DNA of 64,000 nucleotides from Opitutaceae bacterium (GCA_028691845.1 JAQUYL010000002.1:62001-126000), one strand, 5' to 3'. Numbered from the stretch's first letter, positions 25,811-34,488 are shown. The notes: a model not told the origin generated them from the letters alone. Numbers and translations are program-made.

Positions 25811-26098
25811 GTGCCGACTCCTTCCTGCTCCCTCGCCCTCAAGGTCATCCCCAACGCCCCGCGCAATGAGCTTGCCGGCTGGCTGGGCGAGGAGCTCAAG
25901 GTCAAGGTACACGCTCCGGCCCTCGAAGGTCGCGCCAACGATGAGCTGCTCGAATTTCTTGCCAAGCAACTCGGCGTGCACCGCCGCACGGTCACCCTGC
26001 TCCGCGGCGACAAGGCGCGGCACAAGGTGGTCCGGATCGAAGGGCTGACCCTGGCGGCCGTGCAAGCGCGCCTCGGCCCCTCTGTCCGGCTCCAGTGA
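25811..26098 (+). CDS. DUF167/YggU-family protein
   Basis: A 95-residue cytoplasmic protein starting at a GTG at 25811, 14 nt after the PLP gene. The family signature is LKVIPNAPRNELAGWLGEEL, then KVKVHAPALEGRANDELLEF and VTLLRGDKARHKVVRIEGL. This small alpha/beta family is widespread and of unknown function. It ends 2 nt before the convergent MalY/PatB gene. It is likely read through from the PLP gene. Confidence 0.9.
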   Translation: MPTPSCSLALKVIPNAPRNELAGWLGEELKVKVHAPALEGRANDELLEFLAKQLGVHRRTVTLLRGDKARHKVVRIEGLTLAAVQARLGPSVRLQ

Positions 26099-26099
26099 T

Positions 26100-27320
26100 T
26101 CATGGGCTATGGTGGCCCCCTCCTCCAATTGGGGCCGGAGAGGAGGGGAAGGAGGGCTGGGGCCGCGCGTGGATCGCCCGCTGCATGCGAGTGAGCGCCT
26201 CGGTGAGCGTCGCGCGCGGACAGCCGAAATTCAGGCGTAGGAACCGGCGGGGAGGCGCGCCGAACAGGGTGCCGTCCGACAGGCCGACGCCGTGTTTTTC
26301 GAAAAACGTCACGGGTGACTCCAACTGGAGCGCGCTGACATCCAGCCACGCGAGGTAGGTGGCCTCGCAGCGGGCCATGGTCACGCCGGGCAGGTTTTGG
26401 GAGACAAAATCGAACAGGTAATCGCGGTTGGCGCGCAGGTAGCCAATAAGTTCGCGGCGCCAGGGTTCACCGTGTTTCATCGCCGCCTCGGCGGCGATGA
26501 AGCCCAGCAGGTTTGCGTCAGGCACGATGCCGGCCATCGCCCGGTTGAAGGCCGCCCGCAGCGCCGGTGTGGAGATGATCGCAAACGAGCAGCCAAGCCC
26601 GGCGATGTTGTAGGTCTTGCTCGGGGCCATGAGCGTGATGGTGCGCGCGGCGACAGCCGGCGACAGCGCGCCCGTGGGAATATGCGGCACGTCGTCGAGC
26701 ACGAGGTCGCAATGAATTTCGTCCGAGGTGACCACGAGGTCGTGGCGCTCGCAAAACGCCGCCAGACGTTCCAGCTCGGCGCGGGCAAAGGCGCGGCCGA
26801 CCGGATTGTGCGGGTGACACAGAAAAAACTGGCGGGTGCGCGGAGTCACGGCGCGTTCGAGCGCGTCCCAGTCCATCTCCCAGCGGGCGCCCTGGCCGGG
26901 GCGGTCCGGCCGCAGCGGCACGGCGATCGTTTCCCGGCCCGCGAGCTTCGGGGCGCTCAGGAACGGACCATACACGGGCGTAGCGCAGAGGACTGCATCG
27001 CCTGGCACCCCGACCGCGTGCGCCGCCACATTCAGTCCGGGAACCAGCCCGGGCAGCCAGACGATCCATTCGGCCTCGATGCGCCACTGGTAGCGCTGCC
27101 AGCAGTAGTCGATCACCGCGGCGACTTGCGAGGGCAGGGGCTTGGCATAGCCGAACACTCTGTGGTCTACCCGTCGGTGCAGAGCGTCGATCACTGCCGG
27201 CGGGGCGGCAAAATCCATGTCTGCCACCCATAGTGGAATGATATCGGTACCGGCATATTTGCGCCACTTCTGGCTGTCGGAGTTGCGCCGGTCGATGACG
27301 GTATCGAAGTCGAAGGTCAT
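26100..27320 (-). CDS. MalY/PatB-family PLP aminotransferase / C-S lyase
   Basis: A 406-residue fold-type I PLP enzyme. The start at 27320 (MTFDFDTVIDRRNSDSQKW) matches the typical N-terminus of MalY/PatB cystathionine beta-lyases; 13 further codons upstream were excluded. Motifs: IIPLWVADMDFAAPPAV, FFLCHPHNPVGRAF, DLVVTSDEIHCDLV (Asp for the PLP nitrogen), and the Schiff-base Lys in LMAPSKTYNIAGLGCSF. The C-terminus has FLRLNFGCPRATLTEALTRM. Members split cystathionine or cysteine conjugates. Together with the adjacent cystathionine gamma-synthase-like fusion this forms a trans-sulfuration pair, though the two are convergent, not an operon. The tail is extended and Pro-rich. Confidence 0.93.
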   Translation of the reverse strand: MTFDFDTVIDRRNSDSQKWRKYAGTDIIPLWVADMDFAAPPAVIDALHRRVDHRVFGYAKPLPSQVAAVIDYCWQRYQWRIEAEWIVWLPGLVPGLNVAAHAVGVPGDAVLCATPVYGPFLSAPKLAGRETIAVPLRPDRPGQGARWEMDWDALERAVTPRTRQFFLCHPHNPVGRAFARAELERLAAFCERHDLVVTSDEIHCDLVLDDVPHIPTGALSPAVAARTITLMAPSKTYNIAGLGCSFAIISTPALRAAFNRAMAGIVPDANLLGFIAAEAAMKHGEPWRRELIGYLRANRDYLFDFVSQNLPGVTMARCEATYLAWLDVSALQLESPVTFFEKHGVGLSDGTLFGAPPRRFLRLNFGCPRATLTEALTRMQRAIHARPQPSFPSSPAPIGGGGHHSP

Positions 27321-27546
27321 GCCGGGGGGAGCATTGGCCACAGATCCCGGCCGATGCACCCAGAAAATTGCGCCAGGTTTTCACGACTGTGCCGTCGCAG
27401 CTGACAAATCTTCCCACCACCCCTCTCCTTGGCCCAGCGTAAAAATATAATTTTCAACGATTTGCCACGGCGCGCCGCCCGGCATGCGGCGAGCTTAGCC
27501 TGGTCATCATCACAACCAGTCAACTCTAAACAGGAGGATAAACACC

Positions 27547-28008
27547 ATGCGCAACAGCATCATCCGTTACATCCATCCACGCTCCGCCAGTCTTTTCCCG
27601 GTGCTGGCGAGCCACAGTCCGTGGACCGGCCTGGAAGGCGAAATCGACCGGCTGTTTGAATCCGCCCTATCGGACTTCTCTGTGCCGTCCCTCTTCGCCG
27701 ACCAGCGCTTCCCGGTCGATATCTACGAGGACAAGGACAACACCTATGTCCGGGCTGAACTCCCCGGCGTGAACCGCGACGAGATCAACGTCGAGATGGT
27801 CGACGAATACCTGAACGTCAGCGCCACGCGCAAGAGCCAGGGCGAGAAAGGCGAGGAGGCCTCCTTTGCGCTCGCGCGCTCGATCGCCATCCCCGAGGCC
27901 GTGCAGGCCGACAAGGTGAGCGCCGCCTACGAGAATGGCGTGCTCACCGTCACGCTGCCGAAGCGCGAGGAAGCCAAGCCCAGGAAGATTACAGTCGCCG
28001 TGAAATGA
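27547..28008 (+). CDS. Hsp20/alpha-crystallin small heat-shock protein (1)
   Basis: A 153-residue small heat-shock protein. The alpha-crystallin domain runs about 55-150: FPVDIYEDKDNTYVRAELPG, VNRDEINVEMVDEYLNVSA, then AYENGVLTVTLPKREEAKPR with the conserved GVLTxTLPK motif. It acts as an ATP-independent holdase. A strong Shine-Dalgarno (AGGAGG) precedes the ATG. An AT-rich stretch at 27442-27459 could be part of its promoter. No CIRCE element was found. It is followed 48 nt later by a second Hsp20 gene, so they are likely cotranscribed. Confidence 0.95.
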   Translation: MRNSIIRYIHPRSASLFPVLASHSPWTGLEGEIDRLFESALSDFSVPSLFADQRFPVDIYEDKDNTYVRAELPGVNRDEINVEMVDEYLNVSATRKSQGEKGEEASFALARSIAIPEAVQADKVSAAYENGVLTVTLPKREEAKPRKITVAVK

Positions 28009-28056
28009 GCCGGCCGAAGCCCGTAAACCCAGAATCCTGAACAGGAGGAAACAGCC

Positions 28057-28461
28057 ATGTCATTAATTCAGAACATCGTTCCCAATCTCTCCCGCAAACC
28101 CGGCCGCCGTGGTACCGGCGCGGCGTCCCCCGATGAGGTCACGGTGAAACCTGCCTATGAGGTCAAGGAAACTGCCGACGCCTGGGGGCTTACCGTATTC
28201 CTGCCCGGTGTCACCAAGGAGGGCATGGAGCTTTTCGCCGAGGAAGGCCTGGTCACGGTGCGCGGCCGCCGCGCATGGGCGGCCCCCAAGGGCTGGATGT
28301 CCGTCTACCGCGAATCGATCGATGTGCCGTTTGAGCTTGTGTTGCAGCACGACAACTTGATCGACGTGGACAAAATCCACGCCGAGCTGAAAGACGGCGT
28401 GCTGCGTGTCTCGCTGCCAAAGGCCGAGGCCGTGAAGCCCCGGAAGATCCAGGTCACTTGA
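28057..28461 (+). CDS. Hsp20/alpha-crystallin small heat-shock protein (2)
   Basis: A 134-residue divergent Hsp20. The domain runs about 28-134: KPAYEVKETADAWGLTVFLP, GVTKEGMELFAEEGLVTVRG, LKDGVLRVSLPKAEAVKPRK. The middle of the domain holds an aromatic segment (WAAPKGWMSVYRES) not seen in copy 1. It is preceded by AGGAGG. It may form hetero-oligomers with the upstream Hsp20. Confidence 0.92.
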   Translation: MSLIQNIVPNLSRKPGRRGTGAASPDEVTVKPAYEVKETADAWGLTVFLPGVTKEGMELFAEEGLVTVRGRRAWAAPKGWMSVYRESIDVPFELVLQHDNLIDVDKIHAELKDGVLRVSLPKAEAVKPRKIQVT

Positions 28462-28576
28462 TCCCGTCACTTCGTTCTCGCCAGGGACGAATTACGTCCA
28501 TGCCACAACCGCCGGGTGCCCGCGTCAGCGGCCCCGGCGTTTAATATTTCCCAGAGCGCGGCGTATGCGCCGCCAC

Positions 28577-29551
28577 TCACGTCTCGTGGCGTTCCGAGGC
28601 GAGTGTGTCCTCCTTCACCGGGATGAGCATCGACATCAGTACCGAGACGGTCAGGACGCCGCCGATGACGCCGAGCGACACCGACGTGGTGATGGGCACC
28701 CACGGCTCGATCAGCATCTTGACGCCGATGAACACGAGGATGACGGAGAGGCCGATCTTGAGGAAGCGAAACAGCTTCATCACGCCGCTGAGCGCAAAGT
28801 AGAGCGAACGCAGGCCGAGGATGGCAAATACGTTGGAGGTGAAGGCGACGAAACCGTTTTTGGTTACGGCCAGCACCGCCGGCAGCGAGTCCAGCGCGAA
28901 GATGAAATCGGTGGTTTCCACCACAAGCAGCACGACGAACAACGTCGTGGCCACCCGCCGGCCGTCCTCCTTGATGAAGAAACGCCCCGTCTCCATCTGG
29001 GTCGAGACTCGGAAAAACCGGCGGAACAGGCGCACGATGATGTTGCGTGACGGGTCGACATCCTCTTGTTCGCGGGGCAGGGCCATCTTGATGCCCGTGT
29101 AGACGAGGAAGGCTCCGAACACGTAGATGATCCAGTGAAAGCGGCGCAACAGTTCGATGCCGGTGAGGATGAAGGCGCAGCGCATGATCACTGCGCCGAG
29201 AATACCCCAAAACAGCACCCGGTGCTGGTAGCGCGGCGGTATCTTAAAATACGCGAACACCAGAATGAATACGAAGACGTTGTCCACGCTCAGGCACAGC
29301 TCGACCAGGTAGGCGGCAAGGAATTGCTGCGCCGGCTCAGGTCCGCTCCAACCGAGCAGTAGCCCGTTGAAACCGAGCGCCAGAGCGAACCACACGAGGC
29401 ACCACAGGATGGCCTCCTTCATCTTCACCTCGTGCGAGTCGCGTTGGAACACGCCGAGGTCGAGTGCGAGCATCACGGCAATGAAGGCGGCGAACGCCCC
29501 CCAGGCCCAGAGGGGCACTTCGTCAATCACGGCAAACACTGGTAAAAACAT
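28577..29551 (-). CDS. TerC/Alx-family integral membrane protein
   Basis: A 324-residue polytopic membrane protein with about seven to nine helices. Family marks: LALDLGVFQRDSHEVKMKEA, YLVELCLSVDNVFVFILVFA (Glu/Asp metal-site residues), and VVETTDFIFALDSLPAVLAV. Members act in metal (Mn, tellurite) export or insertion. The family is often governed by the yybP-ykoY riboswitch, but no convincing example was seen upstream. The protein is predicted to sit in the inner membrane. Confidence 0.95.
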   Translation of the reverse strand: MFLPVFAVIDEVPLWAWGAFAAFIAVMLALDLGVFQRDSHEVKMKEAILWCLVWFALALGFNGLLLGWSGPEPAQQFLAAYLVELCLSVDNVFVFILVFAYFKIPPRYQHRVLFWGILGAVIMRCAFILTGIELLRRFHWIIYVFGAFLVYTGIKMALPREQEDVDPSRNIIVRLFRRFFRVSTQMETGRFFIKEDGRRVATTLFVVLLVVETTDFIFALDSLPAVLAVTKNGFVAFTSNVFAILGLRSLYFALSGVMKLFRFLKIGLSVILVFIGVKMLIEPWVPITTSVSLGVIGGVLTVSVLMSMLIPVKEDTLASERHET

Positions 29552-29632
29552 CGGGCGTAGTGTGACTCGCCGGCGGGGTCGTGCAAGTGGCGAGTTGGTC
29601 CATCGCTCCGGGGCCGCTTGAATGCGGGATTA

Positions 29633-29653
29633 TCCCCGCAACTGCTGCGGGGA
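29633..29653. promoter_or_regulatory. Hairpin in the terC/mscS divergent region
   Basis: TCCCCGCA and TGCGGGGA form an 8-bp stem with a 5-nt loop, about 80 nt upstream of the TerC start. An AT-rich ATATAATAT follows on the plus strand and could be a minus-strand promoter element. The role is uncertain: leader hairpin or operator. Confidence 0.35.
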
Positions 29654-29840
29654 CCATATAATATCAGGACGACGCCCGATCCTGCGCGCCAGCGGGGCTG
29701 GGCCAGCCGGGCGCAGTTTCAGGCCAAGCGGCATGCGGACGCTCCCGGGGCTTGCCCGGAAAGTGGCGCGGGCGAATAGGCGGCGTTCAATCCGTTTTGA
29801 CAAGTGCTCGGCAGCTGCTTTCTAAAGGCTGCATTATCCC

Positions 29841-31115
29841 ATGTTTCTCGCCAAAACTTTGCCGTTGATCTTGCTTCTCGCCACCGGCGCCGCTTGGGCG
29901 CAGGACCAGTCGGCGGAGGCAGCCCAGCAGGCCAGCACCACTGCCGCCGCCGCGGCGGTCGCCACCGGCCAGGTGCCGCCCACACCCGATTTTTTGGAGC
30001 ACATGGTGGATGTAGTGCTCGAGATCTTTAATGTCCGGAATTCAGGAAACACCGTGACCCACTACGTCATTGCCGCCCTCTTCCTGGTGGGTGCCGTGCT
30101 CCTGCGGCGGGCGGTGACCAACCTGGTCTTCGGTTTCCTGAGGAAACTCGCGGCGAAAACCAGGACGACGCTGGATGACAAGTTGTTTCCGGCTCTGGAG
30201 GTGCCCGTGGCGACCTTCATCATGCTCATAGGCATCTTCGCCGGGCTCAAGGTCCTGAAACTGAACGAGGTGACCGACCGGATCATCGGCTACGGCTCCA
30301 CGGTCGCATTCTCCCTGGCCATTTTCTGGGGCCTCCTGCGCGCATTCGACGCCGTGCTCGACCACGCGCAGGAGATCGCTCTGAAAAAACAAATGGGCGT
30401 GGCGGCGTTCATGCCGTGGATCAAGAAGACCCTGCTCACGGTTTTTGTAGTGATCGGCGTGCTCATGGTCGTGCAGAGCCTCGGCTTCGACGTGAAGGCG
30501 CTGCTGGCCGGCCTCGGCATCGGCGGCCTGGCCTTCGCCCTCGCGGCGCAGGATACAATTGCGAATCTCTTCGGCTCCATCGTCGTGGCCATCGATCAGC
30601 CCTTCAAGCTGGGCGAGTCCATCAAGATCCAGGGGAACGTGGGCATGGTCGAGGACATCGGCCTGCGCTCAACCAAGCTCCGGCTCATCGACAAGTCGCT
30701 CGTCGTGATGCCCAACAAGATGGTTGCCGCCGAATCCATCATCAACTTGTCCCGCTTCACCGGTCGCCGGGTCGAGCAGGTTATCGGCCTGACTTACGAC
30801 ACCACGGCCGCGCAGATGGAGGAAATTGTGGCGGAATTCCGGCGACTCATTCTCGCGGAGGAGGAGGTGGATCCGGATTCAGTCACCTGTTATTTTCGCG
30901 ACTACAGCGCCTCCTCGCTCGACATCTGGATCGTGTTCAGCGTCAAGGATCCCGACTTTCACCGGCACATGGCGCTGCGGCAGCGGTTGAATCTGGCGTT
31001 CATGCGTGCCGTCGAGGCCCGCGGTCTGTCGTTCGCCTTCCCGACCCAGACCGTGCACCTCGAGGGCGAGATCGCGCGCAAACTGGCGGGGGTCAAACCC
31101 GCCGCCCTTTCCTGA
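29841..31115 (+). CDS. MscS-family mechanosensitive ion channel
   Basis: A 424-residue inner-membrane protein with a signal-like N-terminus (residues 1-20), an Ala/Gln-rich periplasmic stretch and about four to five membrane helices. The MscS core has the pore helix (ALLAGLGIGGLAFALAAQDT, then IANLFGSIVVAIDQPFKLGE) and the beta domain (IQGNVGMVEDIGLRSTKLRL, VVMPNKMVAAESIINLS). It acts as an osmotic safety valve. The C-terminal alpha/beta domain ends near residue 415. The gene is monocistronic, and a palindrome family copy follows 33 nt after its stop. Confidence 0.94.
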   Translation: MFLAKTLPLILLLATGAAWAQDQSAEAAQQASTTAAAAAVATGQVPPTPDFLEHMVDVVLEIFNVRNSGNTVTHYVIAALFLVGAVLLRRAVTNLVFGFLRKLAAKTRTTLDDKLFPALEVPVATFIMLIGIFAGLKVLKLNEVTDRIIGYGSTVAFSLAIFWGLLRAFDAVLDHAQEIALKKQMGVAAFMPWIKKTLLTVFVVIGVLMVVQSLGFDVKALLAGLGIGGLAFALAAQDTIANLFGSIVVAIDQPFKLGESIKIQGNVGMVEDIGLRSTKLRLIDKSLVVMPNKMVAAESIINLSRFTGRRVEQVIGLTYDTTAAQMEEIVAEFRRLILAEEEVDPDSVTCYFRDYSASSLDIWIVFSVKDPDFHRHMALRQRLNLAFMRAVEARGLSFAFPTQTVHLEGEIARKLAGVKPAALS

Positions 31116-31148
31116 GAAATGCACCCGGAGGGGCGCGTTCCAGCACCG

Positions 31149-31175
31149 AACTTGTCACCTAATAGGTGACAAGTT
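31149..31175. repeat. Palindrome, family copy B
   Basis: AACTTGTCACCTA and TAGGTGACAAGTT are perfect 13-bp arms around one nucleotide. It lies between the MscS stop and a TolC fragment. There is no T-run, so it is not a classical terminator. Confidence 0.85.
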
Positions 31176-31194
31176 TCTGGCTTGATTGGATAGT

Positions 31195-31290
31195 GCCGCC
31201 CACCGCGCGATCGAAAGACACCCGCCCGGTCAGGTGTTCCCAGCGAGCCTCAGCCAGGGAGGATTCGGCGCGGCTGGTATCGCGGCTGGC
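31195..31290 (-). pseudogene. 3' remnant of a TolC-type outer-membrane efflux gene
   Basis: The minus strand reads RAESSLAEARWEHLTGRVSF then DRAVGG. This parallels the last residues of the intact TolC-like gene at 34756 (RAEASLATARWEYLAARASF then DRAVGG), with clear DNA similarity. The frame continues through the palindrome and stops at 31159-31161. The 5' part is missing. It looks like a leftover of a second efflux gene, in the same orientation as the intact one 3.5 kb away. Confidence 0.75.
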
Positions 31291-31449
31291 GGACCCTGCA
31301 ACGGTTACCCCCGCGCAGCATATCGATGGCCGCAGTGCAGTAATCTTTCGGTAAGCCTGCGTTTGGTAGGGTTCCTCAGCCGGGCATCAGTCTGGCTGGG
31401 CTGTGGCTCAATTCGCAGCCTTCATCAAAGCCATCAAAAAGACAATAAA

Positions 31450-32076
31450 ATGAACATAAAGAATCAGTTGGGAATTCGCGGGGCTCTCATCAGCTCCGTC
31501 GTTGCGCTGGCTGCGGTGCTTTGCCCCCGGGCAGCAGCAGGCGAGTATTGGAATCAATATGAAGCCAATCATAGGATCGTCCAAATGGCCGATTGCCCTC
31601 AGGCGGTACAAGCAACAATCACACAGAATTTGCAGGGCGGAGAGGTTCAGAGAATCGAGACCAAGCGATATGGCAGATATGAGGTTCTGGTGACGACAGA
31701 CAAGGCGGCCTTCGAACTCAAAATTGCTGCCGATGGAATGCTGCTCGGCATGGAGTCGGAAGGGAGGAACGTCAGGCTGGCCGATTGCCCCGAGGCCGTG
31801 CAGGCAACGATCAGACAGAACCTGCACGGTGGTCGCGTTCTGAAAATCGAGCCCAAGTTTTTTGGCGGATTTGAGGCTACCGTGATGACCAACAGCGGCA
31901 CCTACGAACTCGAGATTGCTAGCGATGGAATGCTGCGCGAAATCGAGGGGAAGGGTGAGTACAAGGAACGACGCAAGGAAAAGAATCATCGCTGGCATGG
32001 GGACAAGCATCATGACGACGATGAGGATGACTATTGCAGCAGCTGCCGCCATCGGGGAAGATATAAGCGTGACTAG
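31450..32076 (+). CDS. Exported protein with two PepSY-like repeats
   Basis: A 208-residue protein; the start at 31450 precedes a signal peptide ending PRAAAGE. Two homologous 60-residue halves follow: MADCPQAVQATITQNLQGG with KRYGRYEVLVTTDKAAFELK, and LADCPEAVQATIRQNLHGG with FFGGFEATVMTNSGTYELEI. Each ends ADGML or SDGML, the pattern of PepSY-like (BLIP-fold) domains. The tail is charged and His/Asp-rich (HHDDDEDDYCSSCRHRGR) and may bind metal. The 267-nt gap and same strand with the downstream OmpR/kinase pair fit the common PepSY-QseBC-type arrangement, in which the PepSY protein is a target or modulator. Confidence 0.85.
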   Translation: MNIKNQLGIRGALISSVVALAAVLCPRAAAGEYWNQYEANHRIVQMADCPQAVQATITQNLQGGEVQRIETKRYGRYEVLVTTDKAAFELKIAADGMLLGMESEGRNVRLADCPEAVQATIRQNLHGGRVLKIEPKFFGGFEATVMTNSGTYELEIASDGMLREIEGKGEYKERRKEKNHRWHGDKHHDDDEDDYCSSCRHRGRYKRD

Positions 32077-32105
32077 GATGGGCAGCAGGCCCGTTTTCAG
32101 GTGGA

Positions 32106-32130
32106 CCTCGCGAAAAGGGGTTTCGCGAGG
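32106..32130 (+). terminator. Hairpin after the PepSY gene, possible terminator or attenuator
   Basis: CCTCGCGAAA and TTTCGCGAGG form a perfect 10-bp stem with a 5-nt loop, 29 nt after the PepSY stop. No T-run follows, so termination would need Rho or another signal. Confidence 0.45.
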
Positions 32131-32316
32131 CCTGCCTGTAAATACCGCCGGCGTCGGCTGGCAGAATTAAAGAATGGTCCATTCACCGGGTTCCCGCGAG
32201 CCCGCCGCGCAGATTGGGGCCGACGCAGTCGGGAGATGGGTTCCAAATCCGGGCATCATCGCCCTGCCCAGACAGGCCCTTCGGCAACTTTGCGTTGCCC
32301 GGTTGATCAATAGTCT

Positions 32317-32331
32317 AGAATATAGTATTCT
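32317..32331. promoter_or_regulatory. Inverted repeat before the OmpR-type regulator
   Basis: AGAATA-TAG-TATTCT, a 15-bp dyad, ends 12 nt before the GTG start of the regulator and overlaps an AT-rich, -10-like stretch. It could be an autoregulatory site or part of the promoter of a leaderless-type transcript. Confidence 0.4.
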
Positions 32332-32343
32332 CTTTTCCTTCCC

Positions 32344-33021
32344 GTGCGCATCCTCTTCGTCGAAGATTCCGAGCGTCTCCAGTTGACGGTTGCCGCAGCC
32401 CTGCGCCGTTCGGGCTATGTCGTGGACGTGGCCGGCGACGGCGAGGAAGGGCTTTGGCTGGCGGAATCAAATGAGTATGATGCCATCGTGTTGGACATCA
32501 TGCTGCCGAAGATGGATGGGCTTTCGGTTTTGCATCAACTTCGGCGGAAGGGCAGAGAGGTGCACGTCCTGCTGCTGACCGCCAAAGATACGGTCGACGA
32601 TCGCGTGCGCGGATTGGAGCTGGGCGCCGATGACTATTTGATCAAGCCCTTCGCGCAGCGGGAATTGCTGGCCCGGGTGGAAGCGCTGTGCCGCCGCGCC
32701 TACCATCGCAAGGAGGCGAAGCTGGTTATCGCGGATCTGGAGATCGACACCGCCACAAAAACGGTCGTCCGCGCCGGACAGACCGTCAGGTTGCGCCCCA
32801 GGGAATATCAGCTGTTGCTCTACCTGGCTCGCCGAACCGGCGAGGTGGCGACACGGGCTGAGATCGAGGCGCACATCTACGACGGTGAAGCCGATCTCAT
32901 GAGCAACGTCATCGAGTCCGCCGTGTCGGCGCTGCGCAAAAAGATCAGCGTACCGAATCCGGCTCCGCTCATCCACACTCGTCCCGGCCTTGGTTATATT
33001 CTCCAAGCCGACCCCGAATGA
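32344..33021 (+). CDS. OmpR/PhoB-family response regulator
   Basis: A 225-residue regulator starting at a GTG at 32344. The receiver has EDSE (7-10), phospho-acceptor Asp51 (AIVLDIMLPKMDG), Thr in LLTAKD and Lys in YLIKPF. The C-terminal winged helix (about 125-222) reads VRLRPREYQLLLYLARRTGE, NVIESAVSALRKKIS and IHTRPGLGYIL. The stop overlaps the kinase start (ATGA at 33018-33021), so the pair is translationally coupled. It is of QseB/PmrA type; with the PepSY protein upstream it probably responds to cations or envelope stress, which is inference. Confidence 0.96.
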   Translation: MRILFVEDSERLQLTVAAALRRSGYVVDVAGDGEEGLWLAESNEYDAIVLDIMLPKMDGLSVLHQLRRKGREVHVLLLTAKDTVDDRVRGLELGADDYLIKPFAQRELLARVEALCRRAYHRKEAKLVIADLEIDTATKTVVRAGQTVRLRPREYQLLLYLARRTGEVATRAEIEAHIYDGEADLMSNVIESAVSALRKKISVPNPAPLIHTRPGLGYILQADPE

Positions 33022-34409
33022 ACACAATCCGTTATCGGTTGACGGTCAAACTACTGGTCGGAGCCATCCTGCTGCTCGGGCTGGGCGGGCTGGGAATCTA
33101 CCTTTCAGTCAAGGAGGCGCTGGAGGGGGAATTTGACCGCGTGCTCAGCGCGAAGGCCATGACCATAGTAGAGCTGGCCCGTCAGGCAGACGCCAAGGAA
33201 GGTGGGGATTTTTCAGTCCGATTTTCTCGAGATTCCAAGGATGATGATGACGACGATTTTTTCGAGATATGGGACGCGCAGGGCCAGCCCTTGCAGCGCT
33301 CCAAGTCGCTGCACAAAAGAGATCTGCCGGCCAGGTTTGGCAAAAAGGGGAAACCCGTTTTCTGGAACTTGAACATCAAATCCGAAGGGCGTTGCCGGGC
33401 GGTGGGGCTGAAATTCAAGGCCAATGGCCGCCCCGACGGGGAAAGCGGATCGCCGGTATTCAGCCTGGTGGTCGCCTCCAGCCGGGACGATCTCGACGAA
33501 ACCACCAACATCCTGGCCCTGATGCTTGCGATCTTCATCGCGACGCTCATCTTGGTTGCCGGAGTGACGGTGCCATGGCTTCTACGCCGTGAACTCGAGC
33601 CTCTCGACCGGCTTGCGGCTCGGGCGGCTTCCATCACCGCCGATTCGCTCGATGCACGCTTTCCGACCGAGAACATGCCAGGAGAGCTCGGGCCGATCGT
33701 TGGCCGCCTTAACGACCTGCTGGGAAGGTTGCAGAAGTCCTTCGAGCGCGAACGGCAGTTTAGCGCCGATCTCGCTCATGAACTGCGCACGCCCATTGCG
33801 GAACTGCGCAGCTTGGCGGAGTTCGCAGTAGCCTGGCCTGAGGCGCGCGAAGTGCAGGTTGGGCAGCAGGCTCTCACCATTGCCCTCCAGATGGAGGGAA
33901 TCGTCACGCGGCTGCTCGAGCTCCTACGAAATGAACGCGGCATGCTCCAGGCAGAGAAGGAACTCGTGGCCGTGGAGCCGCTGGTCGAGGACGTGTGGCG
34001 GCCGTTCGCCGAACGCGCTTCGGCCAAGGATCTGAAACTGGCCCGCACCCTGCCGCCGGGCTTGGCGGTGTCCGCCGATCCGGTGCTGCTGCGTGCGATT
34101 CTCGTGAATCTCTTCGACAATGCCGTCGAATACACGCCGGCAGATGGTGCAATTGCGATCGATGGAAGCATCGCGAACGGAGCATTCGCCTTGCGCGTGG
34201 TAAACTCGGTCGAACGCCTGGATCGTGACGATGTCGGCAGATTCTTCGACCGACTCTGGCGGAAGGACTCGGCCCGGACAGGGGCAAAGCACGTCGGACT
34301 TGGACTCGGTTTGGCCCGGGCGTTTGCAGAGGCACAAGGGTTCAAGCTGGAGGCAGCCTGGGAAGGGATATCAAGTGTGGCCTTTACCCTTTCCGGCCCC
34401 ATCGCGTAG
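33018..34409 (+). CDS. Sensor histidine kinase (QseC/PmrB-like)
   Basis: A 463-residue inner-membrane kinase. Helix 1 is about 10-30 and helix 2 about 160-190, with a periplasmic domain between them containing an acidic patch (SKDDDDDDFFEIWD), which could bind cations. HAMP (about 195-245) is followed by HisKA with His254 in FSADLAHELRTPIAELRSL. HATPase has NLFDNAVEYTP, DRDDVGRFFDRLW and HVGLGLGLARAFAEAQG. It is coupled to the upstream OmpR-type regulator by an ATGA overlap. The palindrome copy C follows its stop by 48 nt. Confidence 0.95.
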   Translation: MNTIRYRLTVKLLVGAILLLGLGGLGIYLSVKEALEGEFDRVLSAKAMTIVELARQADAKEGGDFSVRFSRDSKDDDDDDFFEIWDAQGQPLQRSKSLHKRDLPARFGKKGKPVFWNLNIKSEGRCRAVGLKFKANGRPDGESGSPVFSLVVASSRDDLDETTNILALMLAIFIATLILVAGVTVPWLLRRELEPLDRLAARAASITADSLDARFPTENMPGELGPIVGRLNDLLGRLQKSFERERQFSADLAHELRTPIAELRSLAEFAVAWPEAREVQVGQQALTIALQMEGIVTRLLELLRNERGMLQAEKELVAVEPLVEDVWRPFAERASAKDLKLARTLPPGLAVSADPVLLRAILVNLFDNAVEYTPADGAIAIDGSIANGAFALRVVNSVERLDRDDVGRFFDRLWRKDSARTGAKHVGLGLGLARAFAEAQGFKLEAAWEGISSVAFTLSGPIA

Positions 34410-34457
34410 GCCCGTGCTTGGTTTCGGAATAAGTGTCCAGAGCGCCGCACCGACACC

Positions 34458-34488
34458 GAGACTTGTCACCTATTGGGTGACAAGTCTC
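34458..34488. repeat. Palindrome, family copy C
   Basis: GAGACTTGTCACC and GGTGACAAGTCTC form perfect 13-bp arms with a 5-nt loop (TATTG). It lies in the 346-bp gap between the kinase stop and the convergent TolC-like gene. The rest of that gap shows no gene. Confidence 0.85.

Noticed and set aside
27400-27546. CIRCE element before the Hsp20 genes
   Set aside because: The TTAGCACTC-N9-GAGTGCTAA pattern is absent; only an AT-rich stretch was seen.
29552-29840. yybP-ykoY manganese riboswitch upstream of terC
   Set aside because: Only a simple 8-bp hairpin is present; the conserved internal-loop sequences of that riboswitch were not found.
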